Shown in pieces: positions 7,302 to 14,871 of a stretch of DNA of 63,262 bases (position 1 is its first letter; the number at the start of each line of letters is the position of its first letter). The DNA is from a virus, in IMG/VR virus record IMGVR_UViG_3300031951_000146, positions 1-63,262 of that record; one strand, written 5' to 3'. Below the pieces are notes generated by a model. That model ran no database searches, had not been told where the DNA came from, and saw only the letters and a list, made by a program, of their open reading frames with translations. The translations under genes were made by a program, and so were the position numbers.

Positions 7302-7769
7302 ATGGGTGTAACTGCTAGTGGTCCTCCATTTGTGACGCTGACTGACCTCTTGTGTAAGTGCGGGTGGATGTGGGAGCACGAGTGTAAGAAAACTGGGGAG
7401 TGTGGCCTCAACCAAGGGATGCCGGAGTACAACCGAGAGGAGGCTCTCTCCGAAGAGCACACCCCCTACGAGTTCCTTTCCGAGTCTGCCAAGGAAGCGG
7501 CTGTCAACATGGTGCGAGATATGATTGAGAACAGCAAGTCCACTCATCAGGTGGGTGGTACTCACTACGCCGAGATGTCGGTACAGCCTTGGTCAGCCAT
7601 GAAGGCGTGGATGTCTCCCGAGGAGTACGCGGGCTACCACGTCGGTACGGTGATTGGCTACCTGTCTCGCCATAAGAAGAAGGGTGCCCTTCAAGACATC
7701 CTGAAAGCCAAGCACCACCTCGAAGAGTTGGTTCGCTACTTTGAAGAAGACGAGGAGTATCCGTGGTGA
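7302..7769 (+). CDS. DUF3310 protein (T7 gp1.7-like nucleotide kinase family)
   Basis: The ATG at 7302 follows GAGGAGG. The C-terminal half carries the DUF3310 pattern: HYAEMSVQPW, then YHVGTVIGYLSRHKKKGA and ILKAKHHLEELVRYF. T7 gp1.7 of this family phosphorylates dGMP and dTMP, so a nucleotide-kinase role beside dUTPase and ThyX is plausible. The roughly 70-residue N-terminal extension holds cysteines (CKCGWMWEHECKK) that could bind zinc. The total is 155 aa. Confidence 0.85.
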   Translation: MGVTASGPPFVTLTDLLCKCGWMWEHECKKTGECGLNQGMPEYNREEALSEEHTPYEFLSESAKEAAVNMVRDMIENSKSTHQVGGTHYAEMSVQPWSAMKAWMSPEEYAGYHVGTVIGYLSRHKKKGALQDILKAKHHLEELVRYFEEDEEYPW

Positions 7770-7990
7770 GTAAGAGCGGCCTTGTGTGCTTGATTCCTGA
7801 TGATGGTTCTGCGAAGGTGTGGACAATCGTCCACCCCTCTTTCCCCTGCTCTCCGAAAGTCTCTTTCCACAACGTAAACGGTTCGTTAGAGTTGCTCTTT
7901 CACAGGAAGGAGTACACAACACATTGTATCGGCTATGATGTGGATTTCATTTTTGCCAAGTGGCATGCCTTCAAGGAGGCGAATAAGTGA
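7766..7990 (+). CDS. Hypothetical protein, 74 aa
   Basis: A GTG at 7766 forms a GTGA overlap with the DUF3310 stop; a GTG at 7763 is an alternative. This is a small beta-rich protein with no recognised family. Confidence 0.65.
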   Translation: MSKSGLVCLIPDDGSAKVWTIVHPSFPCSPKVSFHNVNGSLELLFHRKEYTTHCIGYDVDFIFAKWHAFKEANK

Positions 7991-8289
7991 CCAAGCGCGA
8001 CAAGATTCCCCACACCCCTGAAGAAGAACTCCGTCTCGAACGGGCTCAAGCTAAGGCCGAGCGTAACCTCCGACGACGCACCCAAGACAAGAAGAAGGGT
8101 TCCCGTCACGCCGAGGAAAAGATCAGTGCCCTATCTAACGAGAACAACGTCCTTCGTCGTCGTATCGAAGATGTATCCAAGTTGATCCGAGCCTTGGTCA
8201 AGATGCTTCCTCCGGACTTGAAGCTTGAGTACGAGAAGCTCCGGGTGGCTATCAATCAAGGGGATTTTGATGAGGTCCATCCGGAATGA
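7987..8289 (+). CDS. Hypothetical charged coiled-coil protein, 100 aa
   Basis: The GTG start overlaps the previous stop. The sequence is highly basic at first (about residues 15-45), then a likely coiled coil (ISALSNENNVLRRRIEDVSK), with an acidic end. Its place just before endonuclease I suggests DNA metabolism, but the function is unknown. Confidence 0.75.
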   Translation: MTKRDKIPHTPEEELRLERAQAKAERNLRRRTQDKKKGSRHAEEKISALSNENNVLRRRIEDVSKLIRALVKMLPPDLKLEYEKLRVAINQGDFDEVHPE

Positions 8290-8693
8290 AGCCGCGTAAG
8301 GTTCGCCCTAAGTTCAGGTCTGGTTACGAGTCCAAAGCATACAAGTCCCTGAAGGACCGGGGCATCGACTTCACATACGAAGAGGAGAAGCTACCTTACG
8401 TAGTGCCTCAACGCAAAGCGTACTATCTGCCCGACATGGTGATTACCCGAGAGGACGGCTCTAAACTCTACTTGGAGTTCAAAGGGCAGTTCTCAGCAGC
8501 AGACCGTCGCAAGATGGAACTCGTCATCGAACAACATCCCGACAAAGAGATTGCCATGATTTTTATGAGGAACAACAAACTGCGGAAGGACTCTCGCACG
8601 TCGTACACCGATTGGTGTCACAAGCGTGGGATTAAGTGCACGGTGAGTACTGCGGGTCATGTACCAGACTCTTGGATTCGAGGAGAGGAGTGA
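8286..8693 (+). CDS. Endonuclease I (Holliday-junction resolvase, T7 gp3 family)
   Basis: This enzyme cleaves branched DNA before packaging and helps degrade host DNA. In 135 residues it shows Glu15 (YESKAY), Asp50 (LPDMVI), and Glu64 with Lys66 (LEFKGQF). These align in spacing with the T7 catalytic residues E20, D55, E65 and K67. The T7 protein is 149 aa. It is coupled by ATGA to the coiled-coil gene. Confidence 0.93.
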   Translation: MKPRKVRPKFRSGYESKAYKSLKDRGIDFTYEEEKLPYVVPQRKAYYLPDMVITREDGSKLYLEFKGQFSAADRRKMELVIEQHPDKEIAMIFMRNNKLRKDSRTSYTDWCHKRGIKCTVSTAGHVPDSWIRGEE

Positions 8694-8902
8694 TGTGGTG
8701 TCTTATGGGCAACACCCTCATGCTTTCAGCTATTGTCGGATTGACAATAGGAACCCTACTCGGCATCTTTGGTATGTTGTACGCGATATACAGAGAGGTC
8801 ATGGACGAAGTGCGCTACCGCCAATACATGCGTCACCGCTGGCCTGTGAGTAAAGAGTGGATCAAGCCGAACAACCCCGAGTGGGAGAAGGATAGTGGCT
8901 GA
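8693..8902 (+). CDS. Small membrane protein, 69 aa
   Basis: The ATG overlaps the previous stop (TGATG), with GGAG 7 bases upstream. One transmembrane segment spans about residues 10-32 (LSAIVGLTIGTLLGIFGMLY), followed by a charged cytoplasmic tail. Function unknown. Confidence 0.7.
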   Translation: MWCLMGNTLMLSAIVGLTIGTLLGIFGMLYAIYREVMDEVRYRQYMRHRWPVSKEWIKPNNPEWEKDSG

Positions 8903-9170
8903 CTGGAAGAAGTGGTATCCGATTCTTGTTGAACACAAAGCCCCGGTCAAGGTCATCACCTACAAGGATGAAACCGGGGAAGGCCCTTGCTACCGCATCC
9001 TCCCCGAGGACCTAGACGAGTGGATCAAAACCCTCCCGAAAGACTGGCCCGAGACGTTCTCGTCTGTGATGGGGTCGGTCACTTGGGATGGGACGGGGTA
9101 CTATCTTACGGATGTAGCTGAGACTTTGTATGCACTTGAACGGGGGTACCCATATCGTGGTGGAGTTTAA
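8895..9170 (+). CDS. Hypothetical protein, 91 aa
   Basis: The GTG start overlaps the previous gene by 8 bases. The protein is soluble and Trp-rich (DWKKWYP at the start) without a recognised motif. Its 3' end overlaps the annotated ThyX start. Confidence 0.75.
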   Translation: MADWKKWYPILVEHKAPVKVITYKDETGEGPCYRILPEDLDEWIKTLPKDWPETFSSVMGSVTWDGTGYYLTDVAETLYALERGYPYRGGV

Positions 9171-9906
9171 GACTAGCGAACAATGCCGAGTGGAGTTGGT
9201 GGCGCATACGATGTCTGTGGACAAGGAGGGGTTTCTGCAACTTGCAGATTATCTTCCCGTGAGTGCAGCACGAGCGTCCTTCGGACGGGAGGACAAGACC
9301 GGAGACGACCCCAAGGCTGACCTCAAGCTGATGAAGTATCTGGCTGACCACCAGCACCTCACTCCGTTCGAGTACAACCACGCTACGTTTCTTGTTGAGT
9401 GCCCGTTGTTCATTCGGTCACAGATACATCGACATAGAACCTTCGCTTTCAATGAAATTTCGAGACGCTACACCTCGGAAGAAATTGCCTTCTGGATTCC
9501 TGACAAGTGGCGAGCACAGAGCAAGAGTAACAAGCAGGCGAGTACGGATGACGAGGTGCGTAATGAGATTTGGGTAGACACTGACTTTGGCGATGGTGGG
9601 ACTCTTCTTAGGACAGAGCCTAACGACAGCTACTACGAGGGCGTGGATAGCGCCTTGTGGTACTACGAGCAGATGCTTGCATCCGGCTGTTGTCGCGAAC
9701 AGGCCCGAGCCGTTCTCCCACAGTCGCTGCTCACCCGTTTCTACATGGGAGGTTCTCTCCGTAATTGGGTCCACTTCCTCAAGCTCCGGCTGGATAGCCA
9801 CGCCCAACGGGAGGTCCAAATCGTAGCCCGTAAGATCGAGTCCCAACTCCGCGAGCTTTGGCCCGAGGCGATGGGTGTTCTACTTCCACATGAGGAAGCC
9901 AACTAA
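9130..9906 (+). CDS. thyX: Flavin-dependent thymidylate synthase ThyX
   Basis: ThyX makes dTMP from dUMP using FAD, NADPH and methylene-tetrahydrofolate. The diagnostic ThyX motif RHR(x7)S is present as RHRTFAFNEIS, followed by RRY. The length is 258 aa from the ATG at 9130. Starts at GTG 9157 or 9160 would shorten the long overlap with the preceding gene and fit the usual ThyX N-terminus. It works with the upstream dUTPase, which supplies dUMP. Confidence 0.95.
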   Translation: MHLNGGTHIVVEFKTSEQCRVELVAHTMSVDKEGFLQLADYLPVSAARASFGREDKTGDDPKADLKLMKYLADHQHLTPFEYNHATFLVECPLFIRSQIHRHRTFAFNEISRRYTSEEIAFWIPDKWRAQSKSNKQASTDDEVRNEIWVDTDFGDGGTLLRTEPNDSYYEGVDSALWYYEQMLASGCCREQARAVLPQSLLTRFYMGGSLRNWVHFLKLRLDSHAQREVQIVARKIESQLRELWPEAMGVLLPHEEAN

Positions 9907-9909
9907 CCT

Positions 9910-10104
9910 ATGGACATCCTAATCACTCTTTCAATCGTGTACTTCACGGGGTTCCTTCTTTCCATGCTGGTGCTTTCAGACGGGGACAAGACGAACTCGA
10001 ACGGGGGGTGGGCACTTGCCCTCTCCCTCCTTTGGCCTGTGTTCTGGGTAGCCGTTGTGGTGTCCAGTCTCAAGGGTCTTTTCTACCATCGGTTTGGGAA
10101 GTAA
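9910..10104 (+). CDS. Two-span membrane protein, 64 aa
   Basis: Two hydrophobic helices (about residues 3-23 and 32-54) are separated by a short polar loop (SDGDKTNSNGG), with a basic C-terminus. It is an unknown small inner-membrane protein placed after thyX. Confidence 0.75.
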   Translation: MDILITLSIVYFTGFLLSMLVLSDGDKTNSNGGWALALSLLWPVFWVAVVVSSLKGLFYHRFGK

Positions 10105-10110
10105 GGTTGA

Positions 10111-10230
10111 ATGAGCACCATGATCGTAGATGGTAAGGGTGTGCTGTCAATTCCTATACAAAAAGTGGTAGCTATGTTGATTCGTAACGGTACGTTGGCT
10201 GCTTGGAAAAAGTCTAGAGGTGTGAAGTGA
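10111..10230 (+). CDS. Small basic protein, 39 aa
   Basis: This short ATG frame follows AAGG and starts MSTMIVDGKG with a Lys/Arg-rich end. Its TGA overlaps the next GTG (GTGA), which supports translation. Family unknown. Confidence 0.6.
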   Translation: MSTMIVDGKGVLSIPIQKVVAMLIRNGTLAAWKKSRGVK

Positions 10231-10886
10231 GCACCCTAATTGCTAACCTCCCACCCAAGAAGGTGTGGGTAGACAAGTCGTATCTTACAGCCGGAGAGGA
10301 AGACGGCTGGGTAGAGGGTTACTGGGTGTCGGTCAAGTCCGTCCCCGGTTCCTCGTTCCTCTTTGAAACGTACATCCCCCAGATGGGGGCTCTGTACGAT
10401 AAGCTGCCGATCAAAGCGTTCACAGCGGACAAGGTGCTTGAGACGGAGGAGCCGGATAACCTCATCCTTCAACCTTGGGATTGCTTTGGAATGGGCGTCA
10501 CGATCCTTGAGAAAAATCTTCTCGGGGGTTGTGAGGTTGAGGCTCGTATCCCTTGTCTCGATCTTGACGATGACTTGGAAGTTGAGCGTACCATAGAAGT
10601 ACGCCGAGGCACCTACCTCTTCACCATCGACAACTACGCCATCGGGAACCCGGACCTTTCCTTCGCTCACATCCTTCCCGAACACAAGAGCTTCAACGTG
10701 ATCGAACTTGAGACGGGTCAGTTTGCCCTTCTTCCCAACAACCTCGTGACGTTCAAGGTGTCCTCTCTCTACTGGAAAGACCCCGAGCCTATCAAGTTGA
10801 AGGCTTGTCCTCACGAGGGGTTCTATTCGGAAGGGGTGTGTTGGCCTTTGGGTAAGGCGACTAGGAGTGATTATTCAGATGGGTGA
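10227..10886 (+). CDS. Conserved-looking hypothetical protein, 219 aa
   Basis: The GTG start overlaps the previous TGA. This is a mixed, probably beta-rich soluble protein of unknown family. Its C-terminus (KATRSDYSDG) is encoded by an 18-base sequence repeated at the end of the next gene. Confidence 0.75.
   Translation: MSTLIANLPPKKVWVDKSYLTAGEEDGWVEGYWVSVKSVPGSSFLFETYIPQMGALYDKLPIKAFTADKVLETEEPDNLILQPWDCFGMGVTILEKNLLGGCEVEARIPCLDLDDDLEVERTIEVRRGTYLFTIDNYAIGNPDLSFAHILPEHKSFNVIELETGQFALLPNNLVTFKVSSLYWKDPEPIKLKACPHEGFYSEGVCWPLGKATRSDYSDG
10857..10874 (+). repeat. 18-bp direct repeat, copy 1
   Basis: The sequence gcgactaggagtgattat occurs here and at 11038-11055. In each case it encodes ATRSDYS at the end of one gene and supplies the GGAG and upstream region of the next gene's ATG 5-12 bases on. 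It is a duplicated gene junction. Confidence 0.85.
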
Positions 10887-11070
10887 CTCCGTATCTTACA
10901 GAATCAATGGCTCTGTCATCATAGATGAGGTAAAACTCATTCAAAGCCCAGAATTTCAAAGGCAGATGGCTGCGTCTGAAAGAATTGCTAGGCGGCTTGG
11001 GTTGCTGCTAGAGAAAGACACGGATATGCCGCAAAAAGCGACTAGGAGTGATTATAGTGATGATACCTAA
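10879..11070 (+). CDS. Hypothetical protein, 63 aa
   Basis: The ATG at 10879 begins MGDSVSYRING, and a GTG at 10867 is an alternative. It ends with KATRSDYSDDT, nearly the same tail as its upstream neighbour, through the 18-bp repeat. Function unknown. Confidence 0.65.
   Translation: MGDSVSYRINGSVIIDEVKLIQSPEFQRQMAASERIARRLGLLLEKDTDMPQKATRSDYSDDT
11038..11055 (+). repeat. 18-bp direct repeat, copy 2
   Basis: This is identical to 10857-10874 and stands in the same relation to the following ATG at 11060, suggesting duplication of a gene-end plus ribosome-binding-site module. Confidence 0.85.
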
Positions 11071-11248
11071 ATGGGCTATGCCTTTGTGGAGAAAGTGGCT
11101 CTGTTCAAAAGGCATCCACTGGTTCCCACTAAACTCTCAAGACAACTCGATTGTCCACCACAGTTACCACACAAAGGCAGGGGCACAAGTGTACGAACGA
11201 CGGTGTAAGATGTGCGGAGCACGAGAGGAGATTGCCCGTGTCGGCTAA
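11060..11248 (+). CDS. Small zinc-ribbon-like protein, 62 aa
   Basis: The ATG at 11060 has the same spacing from the 18-bp repeat as its upstream neighbour; GTG 11048 is an alternative. It carries an isolated CKMCG near the C-terminus and one earlier Cys (CSKG), which could form a partial zinc site. The C-terminal region overlaps the next start. Confidence 0.65.
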   Translation: MIPKWAMPLWRKWLCSKGIHWFPLNSQDNSIVHHSYHTKAGAQVYERRCKMCGAREEIARVG

Positions 11249-12014
11249 GATTCTGTTCCTTGACATCGAGACGCTCCCCCACCACGCCGCTGTCTGGGGT
11301 TTGTGGGGTCAAAATGTTGGCATCAAGCAGATCATCAAGCCCGGACGTACTACGTGTGCTGCTTGGAAGTGGGGCGATAACAAGAAGGTGGATTTTGCAG
11401 CGGAGTGGCACCCTGTTCCTGAGCGGGAGAACTGGTTCTCTTACGCAGACTTCCTAAAGAAGCTGCACGCTGTCCTCGATCAGGCCGACATCGTAGTCAC
11501 CTACAACGGAAAGCGCTTCGATATCCCCACTCTCTACAAGGAGTTTGTCCAACACGGGCTTAACCCTCCAGCCCCGTTCCACCACATCGACTTGTACCAG
11601 ACGGTGAAGCGTCAGTTCCGGTGGGCAAGCAACAAGCTTGACTTCGTTTGCCAACAGCTTGGGTTGGGGTCCAAGGTCCACCATAAGGGCCAAGAGTTGT
11701 GGACCGATGTAGAGGCGGGCTGTCCCAAGGCACAGCGCATCATGGAGAAGTACAACAGGGGCGATGTCATCCTGCTTGAGAAGCTCTACAAGAAGCTCTT
11801 GCCTTGGATCAAGGGGCACCCTACTGTGTCCCTCTTGGAAGGCCACAGCGGCTCCCACAAGTGCCCCTCCTGCGGAGGCCACCACCTCCAGCACCGAGGC
11901 TACCGCACCACCAAGACTCGTCGGTACAAGCGTTACCAGTGTCAAGATTGTGGTAGCTGGTCTAGCGAGACTATCTCGGATAAGGAAGTCGTAGCCGGTG
12001 TGGTATGTACCTAG
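11238..12014 (+). CDS. DEDD 3'-5' exonuclease with C-terminal zinc ribbon
   Basis: This is an RNase H-like exonuclease of the PolB-exonuclease or YprB-like type. The GTG at 11238 follows GAGGAG by 7 bases. The DEDD acids appear as FLDIET near residue 8, TYNGKRFDIP in the middle, and NRGDVILLEKLY. A C4 zinc ribbon forms the last 60 residues (CPSCGG and CQDCG), likely for nucleic-acid binding. The protein is 258 aa. It probably processes DNA ends during replication, recombination or host DNA breakdown. Confidence 0.85.
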   Translation: MSAKILFLDIETLPHHAAVWGLWGQNVGIKQIIKPGRTTCAAWKWGDNKKVDFAAEWHPVPERENWFSYADFLKKLHAVLDQADIVVTYNGKRFDIPTLYKEFVQHGLNPPAPFHHIDLYQTVKRQFRWASNKLDFVCQQLGLGSKVHHKGQELWTDVEAGCPKAQRIMEKYNRGDVILLEKLYKKLLPWIKGHPTVSLLEGHSGSHKCPSCGGHHLQHRGYRTTKTRRYKRYQCQDCGSWSSETISDKEVVAGVVCT

Positions 12015-12193
12015 CCTTGATCGGCCGAGTCGTAGAGGACGACGACTTCACAGACTTCATCGTGGGTATGTATCACGGAGGACCTGAGTGTCACACAGTT
12101 ATTGACACTCTTGCATCGTGCGGTTACTCTTTAATCCGGGTAAGCTACCAAACCCCCGATAACGATAAGGAGATCACCGACGACTATGAGTAA
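12005..12193 (+). CDS. Hypothetical acidic protein, 62 aa
   Basis: It overlaps the exonuclease gene by 10 bases and the next gene by 8. The protein is acidic with no recognised motif. Confidence 0.65.
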   Translation: MYLALIGRVVEDDDFTDFIVGMYHGGPECHTVIDTLASCGYSLIRVSYQTPDNDKEITDDYE

Positions 12194-12458
12194 CGAATAC
12201 TACGAGGATGAGTTTGTGGATACCGTTGACACCTACAGCCTCTATCAAAGCATGAACCAACTAGACCTAGCCGAGGACATCCTCCTCCGGATCAACGTCA
12301 ACGAGAACGATCTCGGAGAGATTGAGGAGGCTCTCGGGGAGGCAGTTCGTCTTCTCCGAGAAGCTCGTATGTTGATCGAGGTTGTGACGGGGGATGCCGA
12401 GACGGAGGACGAGTACTGGGCTGAGCCGGATAAGGATGACCACAGCGATGACACCTGA
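12186..12458 (+). CDS. Hypothetical acidic helical protein, 90 aa
   Basis: Strongly acidic, mainly helical, with a possible short coiled coil (IEEALGEAVRLLREARMLIE), ending in HSDDT. No family is recognised. Such acidic small proteins are sometimes host-factor inhibitors, but nothing here shows that. Confidence 0.75.
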   Translation: MSNEYYEDEFVDTVDTYSLYQSMNQLDLAEDILLRINVNENDLGEIEEALGEAVRLLREARMLIEVVTGDAETEDEYWAEPDKDDHSDDT

Positions 12459-12702
12459 CGAGAACTTTCACAAGAGCATCTTCCGAAATGTCCACGGCCG
12501 ATGGCCGAAGGGCAGGGAGTTTGATGAGTGGTTCAAGAGGCTCGGTGAGTATTGGACAGTAGAAAGTTTCCCTCTGAATAGTTTACTTGATAGTCGACTC
12601 TTGCTTGAGGCAGCGGGACTGGATCAGTACGCAAGGGAAGTCTACTGGACTTCGACAGCTTTGTTGATGAAGAAATACGACGAGGGGAATCGGGATGAAT
12701 AA
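12448..12702 (+). CDS. Hypothetical protein, 84 aa
   Basis: The ATG at 12448 overlaps the previous gene by 11 bases. The protein is basic at first (GRWPKGREFDEWFKRL), then helical. No recognised motif. Confidence 0.7.
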   Translation: MTPDENFHKSIFRNVHGRWPKGREFDEWFKRLGEYWTVESFPLNSLLDSRLLLEAAGLDQYAREVYWTSTALLMKKYDEGNRDE

Positions 12703-12847
12703 CACCGAAGCAAATAACCTCAAACAATATACCCTCCCTGAAATCCTAGCAACGGCTCTCTATGCTAGTCGTATCAAAGATAGAGGTGCAGCTTTGGACT
12801 TCTCACTGAGTACACTACAGAAGCTGAAGGAGGCTCGGGATGAGTGA
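12695..12847 (+). CDS. Small protein, 50 aa
   Basis: This short frame starts MNNTEANNLK after GAGGGG. Residues about 17-45 look like a helix-turn-helix-sized segment, but it is too short to assign. It overlaps both neighbours by 8 bases. Confidence 0.65.
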   Translation: MNNTEANNLKQYTLPEILATALYASRIKDRGAALDFSLSTLQKLKEARDE

Positions 12848-13184
12848 CGACACCACCGACGACACCAACCTCCCCGGGGAGGACGAGGAACTCTCCGGGG
12901 GTATCCACATCGACATGGGTGACACCCCTCCGGTGTACGTCCTAGAGGGCCAGAACTACTCGGTCTTGTTTGCCAACCCTAGTCACGTTGCCCACCCGTT
13001 CCATTGGATCAAGGATTGTGTGGGTTGCACTGTGTTCTCCAAGCAGGGCAGTCAAGCCAAGGATGAGGTGCGCTACATCGTCCGAGTAGGGGATGGTTTT
13101 GAGGAGCGAGAACTCTCCGAGGTGTACCACCACGAGAGTACGAAGGTGTACGAACCCACGGTTCGGTTGAAGAGGGTGCATTGA
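12840..13184 (+). CDS. Hypothetical protein, 114 aa
   Basis: An acidic Thr/Asp-rich N-terminus is followed by a beta-rich domain with Cys in DCVGC. No family is recognised. The same leader text (agagggtrcattgagaga) follows this gene and the next one. Confidence 0.75.
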   Translation: MSDDTTDDTNLPGEDEELSGGIHIDMGDTPPVYVLEGQNYSVLFANPSHVAHPFHWIKDCVGCTVFSKQGSQAKDEVRYIVRVGDGFEERELSEVYHHESTKVYEPTVRLKRVH

Positions 13185-13191
13185 GAGAGCT

Positions 13192-13701
13192 ATGAAAACC
13201 ATCGAAGACGCTAAGCAGTTTGCCATAGCAGCCCACGGAGACCAAAAGCGAAAGTACACGGGTGAACCGTACTGGCACCATCTAGAGGAGGTTGCTTACT
13301 TGGTGTCTCTCCTAGAGCCCGCTCCCTTAGGACACGTCATCCAAGCGGCTTGGCTTCACGATGTCCTTGAGGATACCTCGGTTGAGTTTCTCGAGCTGCG
13401 GGAGGAGTTCGGAGATGAGGTTGCGGAGATCGTGCTCTGGTTGACGGACGCCTACACCTCGAAGGAGTACGGAAATCGAAAGGAAAGGAAGCGCCTTGAG
13501 CGGCTACGGTTTGAAAGGGCTCCCTACTACGCCAAGGTCATCAAGCTAGCCGACCTCATCTCCAACACCAGCTCTATCGTGGAACGTGATCCGGAGTTTG
13601 CTAAGGTATACTTAGAAGAGAAGCGTCTCTTGTTAGAGGAAGCAATGAGTGACATGAGGGATCATCTGCTGTACGAAGAAGCTCTTGGGTTGGTGAGTTG
13701 A
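13192..13701 (+). CDS. HD-domain hydrolase, SpoT/MESH1-like
   Basis: The protein resembles the hydrolase half of RelA/SpoT and small MESH1-type enzymes. His15 is in AAHGDQKRKY with His29/30, the metal-binding HD is His56-Asp57 in WLHDVLEDT, and a later KLADLISNTSS segment corresponds to the KLADRLHN block. The length of 169 aa suits a stand-alone hydrolase. Removal of (p)ppGpp or a related nucleotide to relieve the host stringent response is the natural inference; a dNTP-hydrolysing role cannot be excluded. Confidence 0.85.
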   Translation: MKTIEDAKQFAIAAHGDQKRKYTGEPYWHHLEEVAYLVSLLEPAPLGHVIQAAWLHDVLEDTSVEFLELREEFGDEVAEIVLWLTDAYTSKEYGNRKERKRLERLRFERAPYYAKVIKLADLISNTSSIVERDPEFAKVYLEEKRLLLEEAMSDMRDHLLYEEALGLVS

Positions 13702-13719
13702 GAGAGGGTACATTGAGAG

Positions 13720-13953
13720 ATGGCTACTAAGTGTGAAGCCTGCGAGAGGCATGCTTTCGTCTATGCCCGGTGGGGCACTCAGGGCCAAAAGGCAATCCTT
13801 TGTGAGAGGCACGCATCGGAGTTGCACGAGCGTATTAGCGGGGCGGTGGCCTCGCTCCGTATTCCTTCACCGACCTACGTGCCTGCCGATGTGTACCTGA
13901 GAAGCAAGGCTGCTGTTCGGGATGACCGCGCAGCGATGAGAGACATAGCCTAA
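13720..13953 (+). CDS. Small CxxC/H zinc-binding protein, 77 aa
   Basis: CEACERH and CERH at residues about 5-35 form a plausible C3H or C2H2 zinc site, followed by a helical tail. It is the last gene of the rightward transcription unit before the convergent terminator. Function unknown. Confidence 0.75.
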   Translation: MATKCEACERHAFVYARWGTQGQKAILCERHASELHERISGAVASLRIPSPTYVPADVYLRSKAAVRDDRAAMRDIA

Positions 13954-13959
13954 AACAAG

Positions 13960-14012
13960 AAAGGGGCGAAGCCGGAAGGAGTTAATTCTCCAACTAGCTT
14001 CGCCCCTTTTTT
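13960..14012. terminator. Bidirectional terminator between convergent units
   Basis: A 13-bp GC-rich stem (aaaggggcgaagc at 13960-13972 with gcttcgccccttt at 13997-14009) is followed by a T run on the plus strand and an A-rich flank that gives a weaker T run on the minus strand. It ends the rightward unit and reaches the stop of the leftward spanin gene, so both operons can end here. Confidence 0.9.
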
Positions 14013-14284
14013 CATTTCCGACTCTTGGGTTTGTCCGCCTCGACACAAGCTCTCAACACTTCGTGTTTCATCTTGCACTGGTTATACTCCAAAGCCCAGT
14101 TCAACATGGCTTGGCCTACCGGCAACGTCTCATCGAACGTGAGGCTATCACACGGTTGGAGTACGATCTCCGGAACGTAGTCGCAGTTCCTACTCGGAGG
14201 CGGTACGACTTGCTGCTTCCTGTAACAGCCTACGCTGCTCAGGAGATATACAGTTAACAGGATCACTTTGATGGACTGGGGCAC
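14012..14284 (-). CDS. Outer-membrane spanin lipoprotein (Rz1-like)
   Basis: The GTG start follows GGAGGG by 9 bases. A lipoprotein signal (LLTVYLLSSVGC, lipobox Cys20) is followed by a PPP motif and a compact Cys-containing domain resembling Rz1-type spanins (LNWALEYNQCKMKHE). It would sit in the outer membrane and fuse it to the inner membrane with the Rz-like partner at the end of lysis. It overlaps that gene by 95 bases in another frame, as in other Rz/Rz1 pairs. It is longer (90 aa) than lambda Rz1. Confidence 0.85.
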   Translation of the reverse strand: MPQSIKVILLTVYLLSSVGCYRKQQVVPPPSRNCDYVPEIVLQPCDSLTFDETLPVGQAMLNWALEYNQCKMKHEVLRACVEADKPKSRK

Positions 14285-14537
14285 GTTCGTATTCCCTCCG
14301 TAGGTTGTCCCCCTCTACAACGCTCTGTGCGATCTTCTGAGCGTCTTGGGCTGCTTGCTGGGACGCCCGTAGGGCCAGAGCCTTCTCGGCCTCTAGGAGC
14401 TTTCCCAAGGCCCTCTCCGTTGATTTGGCTTGAGACTCGTATCCCTTGTGGTATCCCCACGAGTACACGAGTCCAACCACAAGGAGAGCCCCAAGCCCCA
14501 TCACGAGGTACTTGTTGGGTAAGGTGGGGAGGATCAC
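14190..14537 (-). CDS. Inner-membrane spanin (Rz-like)
   Basis: An N-terminal transmembrane segment (about residues 10-28) is followed by an Ala/Gln/Lys-rich coiled coil reaching the C-terminus, the standard i-spanin design, in 115 aa. The 3' end contains the start of the Rz1-like gene. It is coupled by ATGA to the candidate holin upstream. Confidence 0.87.
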   Translation of the reverse strand: MILPTLPNKYLVMGLGALLVVGLVYSWGYHKGYESQAKSTERALGKLLEAEKALALRASQQAAQDAQKIAQSVVEGDNLRREYERAPVHQSDPVNCISPEQRRLLQEAASRTASE

Positions 14538-14815
14538 TCAGGTGGTCCCCACTTCTTGTAACCATCAATCGCCGCGATAGTCGCCCTCAAGTCTCCCTTT
14601 AACTCTTGCATAGCTTCCTTCAAAGGGGCGAGACTCTCACGGACCACCTCCTTGAGATCAGCCTTCGAGGCGTACTCGGCGATCAACTTCTTCTCTAGCT
14701 CGTGCATACTTTCCTTGACCTCCTCGATCTGGCCTTTCAAATACCAAAGCCAGAAGCACAGTCCGCCTAGCGCGAATAAGATGATTCCCTCTACTAGTGT
14801 GGGTGACAAATCCAT
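14534..14815 (-). CDS. One-span membrane coiled-coil protein; candidate holin
   Basis: One N-terminal hydrophobic helix (residues about 9-26, IILFALGGLCFWLWYLKG) is followed by a charged coiled coil in 93 aa. Its position directly before the spanin pair suggests a lysis role, and a holin is the obvious candidate, but the long cytoplasmic coil is not typical. The endolysin is 27 kb away in the same unit. Confidence 0.65.
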   Translation of the reverse strand: MDLSPTLVEGIILFALGGLCFWLWYLKGQIEEVKESMHELEKKLIAEYASKADLKEVVRESLAPLKEAMQELKGDLRATIAAIDGYKKWGPPE

Positions 14816-14871
14816 TTGTGTTCTTTCACTCCCCTGTGAAATGTGTAATACTTGCCAAGTACCTCTACATC

